64,000 bases of DNA, from positions 3,720,001-3,784,000 of the forward strand of contig NZ_CP014754.1 of the NCBI RefSeq assembly GCF_001447155.2. The letters run 5' to 3'. The notes under the pieces were generated by a model that saw only the letters and a program-made list of their open reading frames with translations, ran no database searches and had not been told where the DNA came from. This document shows positions 26,771 to 34,936 of this stretch, piece after piece. Positions within the stretch are counted from its first letter, which is position 1. Every line of letters starts with the position of its first letter. This DNA is from Marinobacter sp. LQ44. Its GTDB lineage: Bacteria > Pseudomonadota > Gammaproteobacteria > Pseudomonadales > Oleiphilaceae. Made by a program: the position numbers and the translations under genes.

Positions 26771-27874
26771 ATGGATGATTCCCCAACAGGTAACCGCTCT
26801 CCGGAAAACCATTCCGGGAAGAGCTTGCTGGCTGAGCTCTCTACGCCGATCTATGGCCTGTTTATCCTGGGCATCCTGTACACACTCTATCTTGCTCACC
26901 AAATTATCCTGCCTATTGTTCTGGCGGTGCTGACCAGTTTGCTGCTCTCACCGTTGGTGAAGAAAGCCTACCTGAATTGGCGGTTGCCAAAGGTGGTGAG
27001 CTCGCTGGTACTGGTGTTGGTTGTGCTTGCAGGTATCGTGGGTATTGGCGCTGCCGTTGCAACCCCGGCCCTTGAGTGGGCCCAGAAAGCACCTGAGGGC
27101 ATGTCCAGGCTGTTGGTGGGTGACAGCGAAATCATGCGCCAGCTCGATAAGGTCAGCCAGTCAGCGGAGCAGGTGGAAAAGTCCGTGGATGAGCTGTCGA
27201 AGAATGACCAGTCGAAGCCCACAACGGTCGTCCTGCAAACGGAATCCTGGCGGAGCCAGCTGATGTCCAAAGCCCGCAACGGTGTGGCGGGCCTGGCGTT
27301 GGCACTGGCGCTAACCTATTTCCTGCTGGTGAGCGGTGACAGGTTGATCTTTAACTTTGTCAAACAGCTGCCACGGCCGCAGCGCAAGACTGTTCTGAGA
27401 ATCACCCACGACTCCCAGCAACAGATTGCCCAGTATCTCGCCGTGCTGGGGTTGAGTAACCTATCCGTTGGCGTGCTTACCGGGCTTATCTGTTGGGCCA
27501 TCGGTTTGCCAGACCCAGCCATGTGGGGCCTGATCGCTGGCCTCGCCCGGTTTATACCCTATCTCGGCAATATGCTCACGATTGCACTGCTGGCGGTGGT
27601 TTCCGCCATTACTCTGGATACGCTTTGGATGATGGCCATCGCGCCGCTGAGTTTTATCCTGCTGACCACCATTGTTGGCTTTTTCCTGGAACCCTGGATT
27701 CACGGCTTTCGCATGGCCATCAACCCGGTCATCATCTTCGTATCCATCTTCTTCTGGGGCTGGCTCTGGGGCCCGGTGGGCGTTCTGCTGGCGGTGCCGC
27801 TCATGACCGTCATCCAGGTAGTCCTTAAACAAATACCCCGACTACGCCCGGTGTACAAAGTGATTGCACGATAA
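26771..27874 (+). CDS. AI-2E family transporter (PerM/TqsA-like permease)
   Basis: 367 residues with about seven or eight transmembrane helices: a pair near the N-terminus (about 32-70 and 76-100), a soluble loop (about 105-165) and the C-terminal membrane bundle with IAGLARFIPYLGNMLTI, the family's hallmark PxxG region. The end, GPVGVLLAVPLMTVIQVVL, is also typical. Family members export autoinducer-2-like or other small solutes, or act in Na+/H+ exchange. The substrate is not predictable. Confidence 0.9.
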   Translation: MDDSPTGNRSPENHSGKSLLAELSTPIYGLFILGILYTLYLAHQIILPIVLAVLTSLLLSPLVKKAYLNWRLPKVVSSLVLVLVVLAGIVGIGAAVATPALEWAQKAPEGMSRLLVGDSEIMRQLDKVSQSAEQVEKSVDELSKNDQSKPTTVVLQTESWRSQLMSKARNGVAGLALALALTYFLLVSGDRLIFNFVKQLPRPQRKTVLRITHDSQQQIAQYLAVLGLSNLSVGVLTGLICWAIGLPDPAMWGLIAGLARFIPYLGNMLTIALLAVVSAITLDTLWMMAIAPLSFILLTTIVGFFLEPWIHGFRMAINPVIIFVSIFFWGWLWGPVGVLLAVPLMTVIQVVLKQIPRLRPVYKVIAR

Positions 27875-27937
27875 GTGGCGTCAAACTCAACCGCCAGGTC
27901 ACGAACTACGCTTCCTTTCCAACAAGGTTGAGTCGGC

Positions 27938-28026
27938 GGGAGGTGGGGCGTGTTTTTCTGGCAGGAAAAAAGATGTCTGAGCGAAGCGAGTTATTTTTTC
28001 CAGAAGAAAAACACGCCCCACCTCCC
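27938..28026. repeat. Large imperfect palindrome (89 bp), possible mobile-repeat unit or terminator
   Basis: The outer arms pair perfectly over 22 bp (left from GGGAGGTGGGGCGTG, right its complement), then continue over 8 bp (GGAAAAAA/TTTTTTCC) after a 3-4 base bulge. The loop contains CTGAGCGAAGCGAG. The structure lies in the 270-base gap between the AI-2E gene and the dehydrogenase gene. Its size and symmetry resemble REP/MITE-like dispersed elements. Termination is also possible. Confidence 0.6.
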
Positions 28027-28144
28027 AGCCCGCCCCCAAACCCAAAGGATGGGCAAAAAGGCACGAACCAACGCCCCCTGACACAAAGCCGGATCTCTCC
28101 TATGCTCTGAAGATCACTGAAACCACCAGAACAGGGAGGGGCCA

Positions 28145-29296
28145 ATGCCCGAGATCCCGGCTTCCATGAAAGCCATGGTCCTCACCGGCCATGGCGGCAT
28201 CGACAAACTTGAATACCAGAACATACCAGTGCCCAAACCGGCTGCCGGCCAGGTACTGGTGCAGGTAACCGCCACCGCCAAGAACAACACCGATCGCAAA
28301 GCCCGGGAAGGACTTTACCCCACCAAAAAAGGCGAGATGACGTCGTTCCAGATGGGGGGCAAACCCACGTTGACGTTTCCGCGTATTCAGGGCGCCGACA
28401 TCGCCGGTAAGGTGGTGGCGGTGGGCGAGGGCGTCAGTGAAGCCCGTATCGGAGAGCGGGGCCTCCTGGACTTTAACATCTACGCCAACGACCGCACCGA
28501 TATCAATCTCACTCCGGACTACTATGGCCATGGCGCCGATGGCGGTTACGCCGAATACGTGGCCCTGCCGTCCGATCAGTTTCACCACATCCCCAACCCT
28601 GAGCTGGCCGATGCCGAACTGGCGGCCATGGGCATGTGTTCCTATCAGACCGCCTACCACATGCTCACCTCCGCCAACGTGCAGGCCGGTGAGCGGGTGC
28701 TGGTGACCGGTGCCAGCGGCGGCGTGGGCACCGCACTGATCCAGCTTTGCCGCATCATCGGCGCTGTCCCTTACGCATTGAGCCAGAAAGACAAAGCCCA
28801 ACCCCTGCTCGATCTGGGCGCCGAAGCGGTGTTGGATCGTAACGACATGAGCACCTTTGTAGACCGGGTCAAGAAAGAAACTGGCGGCAAGCCCCTCGAT
28901 GCGGTGATGGATCTGGTGGGCGGCGAAATGACGGACATATTCATCGATGCCATGATCTTCGACATGAACGCCCGCAGCACCTACCCGCGCCTGAGCATCG
29001 CAGGAGCCAGTGGCGGCAACATCAGTGAAATCCTCTGGACCCGAATCTACCTGTATCAGGTGCAGATATTCGGGGTATCCCACGGCACCCGTGAAGAAGC
29101 AAACCAGCTGATGACCTGGATACGCGACGGCCATCTAAAGCCCGTGCTACACGGCGCCTTCAAACTGTCGGAGCTGCACCGGGCGGAGGAGTACTTCGTC
29201 AATCGGGGTGGTAATTATCTGGGCAAGATCGTCATCGTGCCGGATGCCCAATGGCCGGTGCACGGCCAACCTTTTGCGCTGGAGGCAGGCGGATGA
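28145..29296 (+). CDS. Zinc-type alcohol dehydrogenase family protein (MDR superfamily)
   Basis: 383 residues. The N-terminal GroES-like domain (about 30-150) and the C-terminal Rossmann domain, with its nucleotide-binding motif GASGGVGTALIQL (about 186-198), identify an MDR oxidoreductase. The usual Cys/His zinc ligands near residue 45 are absent (TATAKNNTDRKAREGLYP), so a zinc-independent quinone-oxidoreductase or enoyl-reductase-like activity is likelier than a zinc alcohol dehydrogenase. Its stop overlaps the proline-racemase-like start (ATGA), which indicates an operon. Confidence 0.85.
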   Translation: MPEIPASMKAMVLTGHGGIDKLEYQNIPVPKPAAGQVLVQVTATAKNNTDRKAREGLYPTKKGEMTSFQMGGKPTLTFPRIQGADIAGKVVAVGEGVSEARIGERGLLDFNIYANDRTDINLTPDYYGHGADGGYAEYVALPSDQFHHIPNPELADAELAAMGMCSYQTAYHMLTSANVQAGERVLVTGASGGVGTALIQLCRIIGAVPYALSQKDKAQPLLDLGAEAVLDRNDMSTFVDRVKKETGGKPLDAVMDLVGGEMTDIFIDAMIFDMNARSTYPRLSIAGASGGNISEILWTRIYLYQVQIFGVSHGTREEANQLMTWIRDGHLKPVLHGAFKLSELHRAEEYFVNRGGNYLGKIVIVPDAQWPVHGQPFALEAGG

Positions 29297-30327
29297 AACC
29301 GGAACTCACCATTCAGTTGATGGATACCCACGCCGGCGGCGATGTCAGCCGTATTGTGACCGGTGGCATCACCGCGTTGCCCGGCGATACCGTGCGAGCC
29401 CAGATGGAATATCTGCGGGATGACGCCGACGGCCTGCGCCGGCTGCTGTTGGAGGAACCCTATGGCATTCCCGAAATGTCTGTCGACTTGCTGGTGCCCG
29501 CCACTCATCCGGAAGCCGCCGCCGGGTATATCATCATGGAAGTCATGGGCTACCCAATCTACTCCGGCTCTAACACCATCTGCACGGCAACGGCGGTTCT
29601 GGAAGCCGGAATCGTCCGCAAACAGGAAGGCAAACAACACTTCAAACTGGAATCCCCCGCCGGCCTGGTGAGCATTGAGGCCACCGTGCATGACGGTGTG
29701 GTGGAAGCCATCACCTGCGAAGGCCTGCCCAGCTATATTCACACCCATAACGCCAGTATCAGCGTGCCCGGCATCGGCCAGGTCAACTACAGCGTGGCCT
29801 ACAGTGGTGGCTTTTACGCGCTGGTAGATGCGAGATCACTGGGCTTCGACCTGACCCTGGACGAAGAACGCCACTTGGCCGAAACCGCCCACGCCATTGT
29901 CGAAGCCATCCAGGCTGAACGGGGCTTCTCCCATTACACTCTGGGCGACGTGGGCCCGCTGCCGTTTCTGCACTTCATGGGCCCGGTAGAACAAGTGGCC
30001 GAAGGCTACTACCGCTCCCGCTCTGCCACCTACGTGCACCCCGGCGTCATCTGCCGAAGTACCACCGGCACCGGTACCTCGGCAAGACTGGCACTCATGA
30101 ACCACGAAGGCCGAATCAAACCCGGCGACAAGTTGGAAACCATATCCTTGCGGGAAACCGGGTTTATCGGTGAATTCACAGCCGTCGAGCAGGAAGGGGA
30201 ATATCAGGTGGTCAAAAACAACATAACCGGCAAGGCCTATGTCATCGCCCGTTCCGACATCGTGGTGAACTGTGACGACCCGATGGTGGAGTGTGATGGC
30301 CTGAGCCATATTTTGTCGGGTCGCTAG
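29293..30327 (+). CDS. Proline racemase superfamily protein with Ser/Thr at both catalytic positions
   Basis: 344 residues of the proline racemase/hydroxyproline epimerase/trans-3-hydroxyproline dehydratase superfamily (MDTHAGGDVSRIV opening, GTGTSARLALM near the end). In racemases both active-site bases are Cys. Here the first position is Ser91 (YSGSNTI in place of MCGHxxI) and the second is Thr258 (CRSTTGTGTSA in place of DRSPCGTGTSA). Loss of the second Cys is a mark of trans-3-hydroxy-L-proline dehydratases. Coupling with an MDR reductase (ATGA) is compatible with dehydration followed by reduction. The substrate is unproven. Confidence 0.85.
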   Translation: MKPELTIQLMDTHAGGDVSRIVTGGITALPGDTVRAQMEYLRDDADGLRRLLLEEPYGIPEMSVDLLVPATHPEAAAGYIIMEVMGYPIYSGSNTICTATAVLEAGIVRKQEGKQHFKLESPAGLVSIEATVHDGVVEAITCEGLPSYIHTHNASISVPGIGQVNYSVAYSGGFYALVDARSLGFDLTLDEERHLAETAHAIVEAIQAERGFSHYTLGDVGPLPFLHFMGPVEQVAEGYYRSRSATYVHPGVICRSTTGTGTSARLALMNHEGRIKPGDKLETISLRETGFIGEFTAVEQEGEYQVVKNNITGKAYVIARSDIVVNCDDPMVECDGLSHILSGR

Positions 30328-31541
30328 CGTTTCAAACCCAGTTTCCGTGCTTCCAGCTTGCGCTTGAAATACAGGTCCAGCGCCGCGGCGCCAGCCAACA
30401 GTGCAAACCCCAGCAATTCCGTGGCCGCATGGTAGCTGACGAAGAGCGCAAAAAGGACTAATGCCGCACCCGTTGCTGCCAACAGGCCCGGGCTGGTTTT
30501 GCGATGTCGAGCGCAGCCCGCTGCAATCATGAAAAAGGCGATCAATGTAAACATAGCGATAGCCGATGACCAGGCCAAGGCAGAAAGAGACAGTTGAATG
30601 CCCAGGAGCGCGAGTAAACCAGATGCCGCCAGAACGCCATAACAGGTTATCAATGCCATCATCAGTGCCAGCAGCCCTGAAAATCCGTGGCGATGCAGTT
30701 GGCCCAGCCATCGGCGAGGGCTTAGCCTTCTTGCCCACTCTCGAATGGGGCTGGGTGCTTTGTTGCCCCGCGTGGCGGACAGCTCCACGGAGCAGGCTCC
30801 GAAACTCCGGGCAATATCCCGGGTCTGCTGGCTGGGGCTCAGTGCAAAGTAGTCGTGGCGGTTGAGTATTCTGATATCTATAAAACCGGCGTCACCAAGC
30901 ATCGCCAGAAGATCTTCTTCCACGGTGGCCCCCACCACGCATTCAACCCACAACCTGGGGTCGTCTTCGCAATCCACGGTAACCGGGCGGTGAATGACCA
31001 CATCCGCTAGTTGCAGTTTGCCGCCGGGTTTGAGAATCCGGAACATTTCCCGAATTGCTTTGCGTTTAGAAGGTACCAGGTTCAGGGCGCCGTTGCTGGT
31101 GATGCTGTCTATGGTTTGATCGAGCAACGGAATGTCCTCGGCGGAGCCCTGTATCGGGTGGATATTCGGGTACTTGCCTGCGATACATCGGCGGAGTTTC
31201 TGGAGCATGGCGGCGGTCAGGTCCAGTGCGATGACCTGGCCGGAGGGGCCGACGATATCGCCCGCGATGAGGCTATCGTTGCCGGCGCCAGAGCCCAGAT
31301 CCAGAGTGGTGTGACCGGGCTGGATTGCCCGGCCGCGGAATGGCCAGCCGACGCCGGCGAAGGAGTCGGCGGTGCTCTTGGGGAGCCGGGATACCTGTTC
31401 TTCAGGGTAGCCAAGGGCCACACAGGCGTCTTGACCTGTCGGGAAATGGAAGGACATCTGAGGCGACTCGGCGACATGGGTATACATCTGCTGGACCGCA
31501 TCCCGGATCTGATCGCTTGAATAACCCAAAATCGCTACCAT
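30324..31541 (-). CDS. Methyltransferase fused to a MerC-like membrane domain
   Basis: 405 residues. The N-terminal half (about 1-245) is an ArsM-like class I methyltransferase: TLDLGSGAGNDSLIAG motif I, ALDLTAAMLQ, SAEDIPLLDQTIDSITSNGALNLVPSK, and FRILKPGGKLQLADVV. The C-terminal half (about 280-395) holds four predicted transmembrane helices in a MerC-like arrangement, with Cys in TCYGVL and AAGCARH. The fusion suggests methylation of a metal(loid) or other toxic small molecule at the membrane. The ribosome binding site GGAGG precedes the ATG. It is the last gene of an ECF sigma/anti-sigma operon. Its stop overlaps that of the convergent proline-racemase-like gene at CTAG. Confidence 0.82.
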   Translation of the reverse strand: MVAILGYSSDQIRDAVQQMYTHVAESPQMSFHFPTGQDACVALGYPEEQVSRLPKSTADSFAGVGWPFRGRAIQPGHTTLDLGSGAGNDSLIAGDIVGPSGQVIALDLTAAMLQKLRRCIAGKYPNIHPIQGSAEDIPLLDQTIDSITSNGALNLVPSKRKAIREMFRILKPGGKLQLADVVIHRPVTVDCEDDPRLWVECVVGATVEEDLLAMLGDAGFIDIRILNRHDYFALSPSQQTRDIARSFGACSVELSATRGNKAPSPIREWARRLSPRRWLGQLHRHGFSGLLALMMALITCYGVLAASGLLALLGIQLSLSALAWSSAIAMFTLIAFFMIAAGCARHRKTSPGLLAATGAALVLFALFVSYHAATELLGFALLAGAAALDLYFKRKLEARKLGLKR

Positions 31542-31579
31542 CGCGCTGTCCTCCCCGTTATTTGGGCCAATCCATCAGG

Positions 31580-31813
31580 CTATTGCCCGGTTAGATCCCG
31601 AATTCGTTGCTTCAATCGAGTTGGTGCCGCTTCCACGCCCGTTGCTGCGATCCTTTGGCGAAGCCGACGTTCAAACTCCGCCCGGCTGAAGCAATCAAAA
31701 CAACGTTTGAGGTGGTCATCGATGACCTGCTGATTCTGCTCATCCAGCTCTCTGTCCAGGTACTCGAACAGGTGATCAATGACTTCCTCACAGGATATCT
31801 GCGATGCCTTCAT
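31580..31813 (-). CDS. Zinc-finger (zf-HC2) anti-sigma factor
   Basis: 77 residues with the HC2 signature: Cys8 (ISCEEV), His34 (DHLKRC), then Cys38 and Cys41 (RCFDCF), a zinc-binding ASD module. It is very short and has no membrane segment, so it is a cytosolic redox- or metal-responsive anti-sigma factor of the RsrA/ChrR type. It overlaps the sigma gene by ATGA (translational coupling at 31810-31813), which is the usual way to keep the two partners in balance. Confidence 0.86.
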   Translation of the reverse strand: MKASQISCEEVIDHLFEYLDRELDEQNQQVIDDHLKRCFDCFSRAEFERRLRQRIAATGVEAAPTRLKQRIRDLTGQ

Positions 31814-32463
31814 GGACTCACCCTCCCGGATTTGCTTTTTGCGTGGCCGGTTAATCCGGCGTCCTGACCCTGTCGCCAGAGTGATTTCTGCAGCAGCCCC
31901 CGGGCGCGGTTCAATCGGGACCGAACGGTACCGGATGGCACATCGAGAATGTGAGCAACTTCGTCGTAGCTGTGGCCCTGAATCTCCACCAGAACGAGCA
32001 CGATGCGGTACGGATCTGCCAGTGCATCAATGGCTTGCGCCAGGTCTTGCTCAAGTAACTGATTGATGAAATCCGCCTCGGGCTGACCGATCCAAAGCAG
32101 GAAAGGCTGATGCAGGTGGGCAAACAGGGAAAAAGCAGCCGCGTCAGAAGTTTCTGGCTCATCAAGCGATACTTCTTTTTCCTGGCGACACTGTTTTCGT
32201 CGCCAGTGGTCGATAAAGGTGTTGTGCAATATGCGGAAGAGCCAGCCCTCCAGGTGATTGGGATCGTCCAGTTGTTCCAGCCGGCGCCAGGCGTTAGAGA
32301 CCGCTTCAGCGACCACATCCTCGGCTTCGTCAGGATTGCGGGTGAGGCGCAAGGCGGTTCCGTAGAGTCGGTCCATCAACGCCTCGACCTGGCGCCTGAA
32401 AATGCAGCGAATCTGTTCCGGGTGCTGGTGTTGCCCTGGATTTTTCGAAGCCTTCGTGTCCAT
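31810..32463 (-). CDS. ECF sigma factor (RNA polymerase sigma-70 family)
   Basis: 217 residues from the ATG at 32463 (MDTKASKN, GGGGAA upstream). A much longer open frame to 32643 would add an unsupported 60 residues. Sigma region 2 (ALRLTRNPDEAEDVVAEAVSNAWRR, about 35-60, and WLFRILHNTFIDHWRR) and region 4 (QGHSYDEVAHILDVPSGTVRSRLNRAR, about 168-194) are intact. The downstream zinc-finger anti-sigma gene overlaps by ATGA. An oxidative, heavy-metal or arsenical signal fits the ArsM/MerC-like gene at the end of the operon. That is an inference. Confidence 0.92.
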   Translation of the reverse strand: MDTKASKNPGQHQHPEQIRCIFRRQVEALMDRLYGTALRLTRNPDEAEDVVAEAVSNAWRRLEQLDDPNHLEGWLFRILHNTFIDHWRRKQCRQEKEVSLDEPETSDAAAFSLFAHLHQPFLLWIGQPEADFINQLLEQDLAQAIDALADPYRIVLVLVEIQGHSYDEVAHILDVPSGTVRSRLNRARGLLQKSLWRQGQDAGLTGHAKSKSGRVSP

Positions 32464-32627
32464 AGCGATTCCCCGTGAGCTCTTTCGCAGGGACGAAGCG
32501 GTCGGGGTAGATGTTCCTGAATTCTCCGGGAACATTTGGTCACCCGGATACGTCCTTGCGGCAGCCGGGCAGGTGTCTGGCGTAACAGCAAACTCGGGAA
32601 GGACCCATACTATGGAGGATAGATGCG

Positions 32628-33140
32628 ATGGATACTTATGCAAAGCAATGCCAACCGGGCCGTAAGATCATATTGGCCGTGGCTTCCGCCACGCTGGTGT
32701 GTTTCAGTCTGGTGTCAGTTGTCCAGGCCAAGACACCCTACAAGGGCGAAGGCCATATGATGATTGAGCCGTCGGAGATGTCATGGAAGCCTGTCGCTTC
32801 CATGGCGGAGGGGGCTGAAATCACCGTTCTGGAAGGTAACCTGAGCAGCGGTGAACCGTTCACTATTCGGCTGCGACTGCCGGCGGATTACAAAGTATTG
32901 CCGCACGTTCACCCGGCCTACGAGCGAGTTACGGTGCTGTCTGGCACCTTTTATTTCGGCCATGGCGAGGAATTTCGGCGTGATGAGGCCAGGGCGTTGC
33001 CCACTGGAAGTCTTGCCATTATGGCCCCCGGTGAACCTATGTTCGGTTATGCCGGCGAGCAAGGCACGGTCATCCAGTTGCATGGTAACGGGCCCTGGGG
33101 CATTGATTACCTCAACCCCGCCGACGATCCACGTAAATGA
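32628..33140 (+). CDS. Exported cupin-domain protein
   Basis: 170 residues with a signal peptide (about 1-34, ending VQAK), then a cupin fold with motif 1 HVHPAYERVTVLSGTFYFG (about 96-114) and motif 2 region LPTGSLAIMAPGEP. The two His and a Glu are candidate metal ligands. It is transcribed divergently from the ECF sigma gene, so it may be a sigma target. Ligand and function unknown. Confidence 0.82.
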   Translation: MDTYAKQCQPGRKIILAVASATLVCFSLVSVVQAKTPYKGEGHMMIEPSEMSWKPVASMAEGAEITVLEGNLSSGEPFTIRLRLPADYKVLPHVHPAYERVTVLSGTFYFGHGEEFRRDEARALPTGSLAIMAPGEPMFGYAGEQGTVIQLHGNGPWGIDYLNPADDPRK

Positions 33141-33149
33141 GCCGTTAAC

Positions 33150-33181
33150 GGCGGCCTGGTGTCACATCATACCGGGCCGCC
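33150..33181. terminator. Hairpin between the cupin and potI-type genes
   Basis: An 11-bp stem (GGCGGCCTGGT with ACCGGGCCGCC, one G-T pair) and a 10-base loop lie in the 48-base gap between convergent genes. There is no long T run. It probably marks the end of both transcripts. Confidence 0.5.
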
Positions 33182-33188
33182 TGGACAT

Positions 33189-34010
33189 TTAGCGTGGCCT
33201 GAGCCGCCGCTTCTCCGCCCGACGCATCCAGAACCACGCGATAAACGCGATCACCGAGACCACGGCAATAATGATGGTCGCCAGCGCATTGATCTCCGGC
33301 GACACACCCATCCGCACCGAGGAGAACACAACCATCGGCAAGGTCGTCGCGCCTGGCCCGGAGACAAAGCTGGCAATCACCAGGTCATCCAGGGACAGGG
33401 TAAACGCCAGCAGCCAGCCCGACACCAGGGCCGGCGCAATCACCGGCAAGGTGATCACAAAGAAGGTTTTCAGCGGCGTACAGCCCAGATCCATGGCGGC
33501 TTCCTCGATGGAGCGATCTACTTCCCGCAGCCGCGCACTCACCACCACTGCCACATAGGCGCTGCAGAAAGTGGTGTGGGCAATCCAGATGGTGGCCATG
33601 CCACGGTCCGTTGGCCAGCCAATCAACTGCGCCATCTGCACAAACAGCAGCAACAGCGACAGGCCCGTGATCACTTCCGGCATCACCAGCGGTGCGGTGA
33701 TCATGCTGGACAGCAGGGTGCGGCCGCGCATTTTCTTGAACCGGGTGATCACAAACGCGCACAGGGTGCCCAGACACACCGCCATGCTGGCGGAGTAGAA
33801 GGCGATGCGCAGGCTCATCCAAACGGCAGACAGAATCTGCTCGTTGGCAAACAGGGCGCCGTACCATTTGGTGGAAAAACCGGCCCATACCGATACCAAC
33901 CGGGAGGCGTTGAAAGAATACACAATCAACACCACCATCGGCAGGTACAGGAACAGCATGCCCAGCACCAGCATGGATTTTGAGAAGCCGGGGGCTTTCA
34001 GCTTAACCAT
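33189..34010 (-). CDS. potI: Polyamine ABC transporter permease (PotI type)
   Basis: 273 residues from the ATG at 34010, which overlaps the end of the upstream permease gene. Six transmembrane helices are predicted. The EAA loop reads EEAAMDLGCTPLKTFFVITLP (about 165-185), and the C-terminal PotC/PotI features FTLSLDDLVIASFVSGPG are present. It pairs with the upstream PotH-type permease to form the membrane channel for putrescine or spermidine import. It is the last gene of the potF-G-H-I-like operon. Confidence 0.93.
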   Translation of the reverse strand: MVKLKAPGFSKSMLVLGMLFLYLPMVVLIVYSFNASRLVSVWAGFSTKWYGALFANEQILSAVWMSLRIAFYSASMAVCLGTLCAFVITRFKKMRGRTLLSSMITAPLVMPEVITGLSLLLLFVQMAQLIGWPTDRGMATIWIAHTTFCSAYVAVVVSARLREVDRSIEEAAMDLGCTPLKTFFVITLPVIAPALVSGWLLAFTLSLDDLVIASFVSGPGATTLPMVVFSSVRMGVSPEINALATIIIAVVSVIAFIAWFWMRRAEKRRLRPR

Positions 34011-34932
34011 TCTTTTCCATCTCCCGTGCCTGGAAGCGGTGGAACAGCACAATGGGTACCAGCAGCAGCGCCAGCATCACAATCGCCAGGGCCGAGGCCA
34101 CCGGCCAATCCCGGTTGTTGAAGAACTCTTCCCACAGCACCTTGCCGATCATCAGGGTATCCGGCCCGCCCAGCAGTTCCGGAATCACGAATTCACCCAC
34201 CGCCGGTATGAACACCAGCATGGAGCCCGCGAGGATTCCGGCCTTGGATAGGGGCAGTGTGATCGCCCAGAAAGTGGTCAGGCTGCGGCAGCCAAGATCC
34301 GACGCCGCTTCCAGAAGGCGTATATCCAGCTTCACCAAGTTGGTGTAGATGGGCAGGATCATGAACGGCAGGTAGGCGTAGACTATGCCCAGAATCACCG
34401 CGAAGTTGGTGTTCAGCATCTTCAGGGGCGAGTCGATCAGCCCCAGCCACATCAGGAACGTGTTCAGCAGGCCCTGGTTGCCGAGAATGCCCATCCAGGC
34501 GTATACCCGAATCAGGAACGAGGTCCAGGACGGCAGCATCACCATCAGCAGGAACACCAGTTGCCAGTGCTTGGGTGCCCGGGCGATAGCGTAAGCCATC
34601 GGATAACCGATCAGCAGGCAGAACAGGGTCGCCAGGAACGCCGTCTTCACCGAGCCCCAGTAGGCGGCCACATACAAGCTGTCGGAGGCCAGGAACAGGT
34701 AATTGCCAAAGTTCACCACCACCGACAGGGTATTGTCGACAAAGCGGAACACCGGTTCGTAGGGCGGAATGGCCATCACCGCCGAGGTCAGGCTGATTTT
34801 CAGCACCAGCGCAAACGGCAGCAGGAAGAACAGCAACAGCCAGGCGAACGGCACTCCGAACACCACCCGGCGATGGAATACCACTGCACGCACCCGCTCA
34901 GCCAGAGGGGTTGCCAGAAGCTTCTTGGTCAT
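34003..34932 (-). CDS. potH: Polyamine ABC transporter permease (PotH type)
   Basis: 309 residues from the ATG at 34932 (MTKKLL). An upstream in-frame ATG at 34992 would overlap the ATPase gene by 56 bases. Six transmembrane helices, an EAA loop EAASDLGCRSLTTFWAITLP and the PotB/PotH-type GEFVIPELLGGPDTLMIG near the end identify it. It begins 4 bases after the ATPase stop and overlaps the next permease start by 8 bases. Confidence 0.93.
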   Translation of the reverse strand: MTKKLLATPLAERVRAVVFHRRVVFGVPFAWLLLFFLLPFALVLKISLTSAVMAIPPYEPVFRFVDNTLSVVVNFGNYLFLASDSLYVAAYWGSVKTAFLATLFCLLIGYPMAYAIARAPKHWQLVFLLMVMLPSWTSFLIRVYAWMGILGNQGLLNTFLMWLGLIDSPLKMLNTNFAVILGIVYAYLPFMILPIYTNLVKLDIRLLEAASDLGCRSLTTFWAITLPLSKAGILAGSMLVFIPAVGEFVIPELLGGPDTLMIGKVLWEEFFNNRDWPVASALAIVMLALLLVPIVLFHRFQAREMEKNG

Positions 34933-34936
34933 GGCG

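Noticed and set aside
27938..28026. CRISPR-like repeat
   Set aside because: Only a single palindrome is present, with no spaced array and no cas genes.
28100..29134. Minus-strand frame of 344 codons opposite the alcohol dehydrogenase gene
   Set aside because: Shadow of a well-supported gene with no ribosome binding site or motif.
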